From Carallia brachiata (taxonomy: Eukaryota > Streptophyta > Magnoliopsida > Malpighiales > Rhizophoraceae): DNA of 64,000 nt. Of the stretch, positions 61,701 through 64,000 are shown in pieces. The notes beneath the pieces are model-generated. The model saw only the letters and a list, made by a program, of their open reading frames with translations. It did not search any database and was not told where the DNA came from. How positions within the stretch are numbered: position 1 is the stretch's first letter; the number at the start of each line of letters is the position of its first letter. The stretch lies in NCBI GenBank assembly GCA_021464245.1, contig JADCRB010000030.1:3364213-3428212 (forward strand), given 5' to 3'. The translations under genes were made by a program, and so were the position numbers.

Positions 61701-63792
61701 TAAGATGAAGCGTGTGACTCCATGCCAAATTGGGGTTTTCGACAAAGCAAATTAATGACTAGCACTCACACAAGGTCCATACGGCTTTTCATTTGAGCTT
61801 CCCCATCCATCTTGGATTTGGAAATCTTCAAGTTTCTGCCAAAAGAACCAGAGTCATCTGCGATTTCCTGTGAAAAAGCAAGCTCATCGAAAAGCTCTTT
61901 TAGTTGTGGGAAAACATGCAATCCCGTTAAGTCTGGTCCAATCTGATGACAAATTTCTATGAGAGTAGCAGCAGCAACCTGGCCAACAGAGCTCACATTG
62001 TTTAAGGAAAATGTAGAAACTAGTTACTTGGTATGCTAGAAACATAAACAGTTAGGATGGAATCCAGATCATGGAATATAAAGAAAATGAACTTGATACA
62101 AAGAGCAAAGCGAAACTCAAAACGACAAGTGAATCAAAATTAGGCTTTCCGACACTTCCGCCAAGTTACTGAATTCAATAAATTGTAGCACACAATTAGG
62201 GTGTGGATATGAAACTAACAAGACACAGATCCCAATGCAAACAAATAAGTAGAAGCTGCAAGTTCAAAACTAAAAGACATTACTCTCTCTCTCTCTCTCT
62301 CTCTCTCATGCGCACACACACACACAATTGGTTCTGTTGCCTTTTTGGTCATGTTAAGCATGTTAAGATAAAAGAAATTTGTCCTACTGGAGAAGATACC
62401 AAACAGACTACAATAGTATTCATAAGTACTAGAAGACCAGTCTAAAACTTGCAGCACCTGAAGGACAGGAACCTCCAAGTTGGTCTGCATCAGGACCATA
62501 ACAATTAGACAGCTTCTATCCTGCATGGTAAAAAACAATGAGCAAATTTCCAGTGCAAACACAAATAAAATTGGATGAGCACAGTGCCAATGTCCATACT
62601 TCTATCAGCTCTTTTATAAGCACTTCCTTTGGCAAGAGTACAACTAGACCTTCTAACGTTGTTAGGCAATCAATGAGGGCTAAAGCACTCCAGCTCTGGA
62701 CTGGCTCAGGCTTACTCGTATATGAAATGTTGATGCAAGAACGGATAGCTTGTTTAAGCAATGGTAGCATCTGCATGACAACAAAGTTCTCCCCAAAAAG
62801 GCTACCTGAAAAGCAAAAGTATAATGGTAGCTTGGTAAACTAACATAACTATTTCAGAAAAAAAAAAGAAGTAGAAAACAATGATATGGGAATACCAATT
62901 CTAACCAGCACATCAATTCCATCAGAACAAAGTCCTTTTCCAAAGCAATGAATCAAAGGCAAGATTGTCTGGATCAATAGACAAGACTTCAATGTTATTA
63001 CCCCAGAAAAAATTAACATGTAATTGCCTTATGTGGACGAGAGTCTGTGTGCGTGCGTTTGTGATTGTGGAGTGTATAAGTGTGTAAGCGTTTGACAACT
63101 AATTCATTCTGCTGTCAAATCAAGAAAAGCTTTAGACATAATCAACCTGATTTATGGTAATTGGTACACCAAGCTCTTCGCTTGTGCCAATTAGCAGCAC
63201 AGAAGCGGCAATGGCTGAACTCTTATGAGGAGCCACATGCAAATTTGATATCACTAGTGGATGTACTTTTTCCAAATATGCCCGTTTACCAATAAGGTTC
63301 CACGTCTCTTGCATAAATGAACCTTGGAGCAGAGATACCTTAAGATGAGAGTAACCTGTAGTCTGAATCAAGTGTTTCAGCAAATAAGAAGCAAACTAAG
63401 AATGCCCCATATGCAACTGAGATACAAAATGGAAAATTTGAAAGAAAAGAGGTATGTAACTCGCCTGTAGAATCTTTTGAATAGTGGGGAGGATCAATCT
63501 CTTCACTGCTTTTGGTGTCACACATTTTATCAACTCTTTAAGCAAAATATAAGCACATTCAGCTTCGGCATCTAACTGAGGCCTCACTAAAAGAGGTAAA
63601 CAATAGGGAGCACACATTTCAGCTGCAAATGTTCCCATTGCCTTTAGAGCTCCCTGTTTTGCAAAATTTGCAGCATATTGAAGCCGGGATCCATCATTTG
63701 CCAGAAGCATAAGTGGAGCAATAAACAAGTAGGATGACTTGACTGTTGTGGGGAAAAAAGGTGATTCCAGAATACTTTTGGCAGATGGCCTC
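58729..63792 (-). CDS. GFS12-like BEACH/WD40 protein, C-terminal part (runs off window)
   Basis: Thirteen exons on the minus strand: 63792-63465, 63362-63147, 62968-62896, 62805-62600, 62520-62458, 61978-61770, 61647-61536, 61436-60912, 60282-59972, 59878-59638, 59562-59489, 59212-59077 and 58878-58729; all phases agree. The first visible exon starts RPSAKSILESPFFP, then helical HEAT-like repeats (LKAMGTFAAEMCAPYCLPLL, HKSSAIAASVLLIGTSEELG, VAAATLIEICHQIGPDL). From 61436 WD40 repeats follow (IRAHHGALKTLAVSQDECTV, GTIHVWNSRTGKV, CRLFDSRSGNTV, LDRTLRIWDLRR), ending TEDGYLRICC. Arabidopsis GFS12 joins kinase-like, BEACH and WD40 domains and acts in vacuolar protein sorting. The BEACH and kinase-like parts should lie to the right of the window. 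One intron (63465/63362) may be GC-AG. No defect seen in the visible part. Confidence 0.9.
62283..62307. repeat. (CT)n microsatellite in a GFS12-like intron
   Basis: About 12 CT units, with a short CA run close behind (62315-62325). Confidence 0.85.
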
Positions 63793-64000
63793 CTAATTAT
63801 TCAGAGAGTGTAAAACGGGGGGAAAAAAGGAAAAAGATCAAGAAAAGGAGAAAGAGAGAAAAGAAAGAGTACACAGACATGAAAAAGATGCACGTGGAAA
63901 TAGCCAATAACATGCACAACAAAATTCCTTTCAAACATTTGAAAAGCACAATCTCTAGTTCTCTACTTCAAAAGAAAGAAAGAACATATTTTAAACCCAA
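63793..64000 (-). other. intron of the GFS12-like gene
   Basis: An acceptor AG precedes the exon at 63792; the purine-rich plus strand (pyrimidine-rich on the gene's strand) reaches the window edge without a coding stretch. Confidence 0.6.

Noticed and set aside
1..64000. CRISPR arrays, operons, bacterial or organellar insertions, intact tRNA or rRNA genes
   Set aside because: Direct repeats with regular spacers, polycistronic layouts and intact tRNA folds were looked for by eye and not found; intron structure shows nuclear plant DNA.

Overview
This window is nuclear DNA of a flowering plant, very probably a woody eudicot. Genes are sparse (nine in 64 kb), have GT-AG introns and belong to plant families. 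The spacers are A+T-rich and full of microsatellites, MITEs and retrotransposon relics. I cannot name the species. Exon limits come from reading splice consensus, phase and family similarity by eye, not from transcripts.

Left part (1-23 kb): a decayed LINE ORF1 on the minus strand; an RBR-type E3 ubiquitin ligase gene with an N-terminal RNase H-like region (2749-5682); a PP2-A9-like phloem lectin gene (8262-9813); a second PP2-A gene whose 3' exon carries a frameshift and whose first intron appears to be GC-AG (14016-15287); and a MIR167 gene (mature sequence 22076-22097, star arm about 625 nt further on). Two copies of one 480-bp hAT-type MITE, each with its own 8-bp target duplication, lie in opposite orientation either side of the PP2-A9-like gene.

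Middle (23-52 kb): a NARROW LEAF1-like trypsin-fold protease gene on the minus strand (28135-35018), whose 2.9-kb third intron holds a dead Ty1/copia element. Upstream of it come a G-quadruplex-prone tract, a LINE RNase H relic, a 1.4-kb fold-back element with doubled arms, related TIR elements, a complete 567-bp TRIM retrotransposon with TSD, and a small CX9C-type mitochondrial protein gene (46042-46338).

Right part (52-64 kb): an intronless EXORDIUM-like gene (52108-53100), a five-exon GT32 glycosyltransferase gene on the minus strand with an apparent one-base deletion in exon 1 (53558-57508), a 293-bp tandem duplication in its upstream region, and the 3' portion of a GFS12-like BEACH/WD40 gene on the minus strand that runs off the right edge.

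The genes are not one pathway. The grouping of PP2-A9-like, MIR167 and the CX9C gene matches, from memory, the Arabidopsis MIR167D neighbourhood (At1g31173, At1g31175, At1g31200), so this looks like an old conserved block enlarged here by transposable elements.
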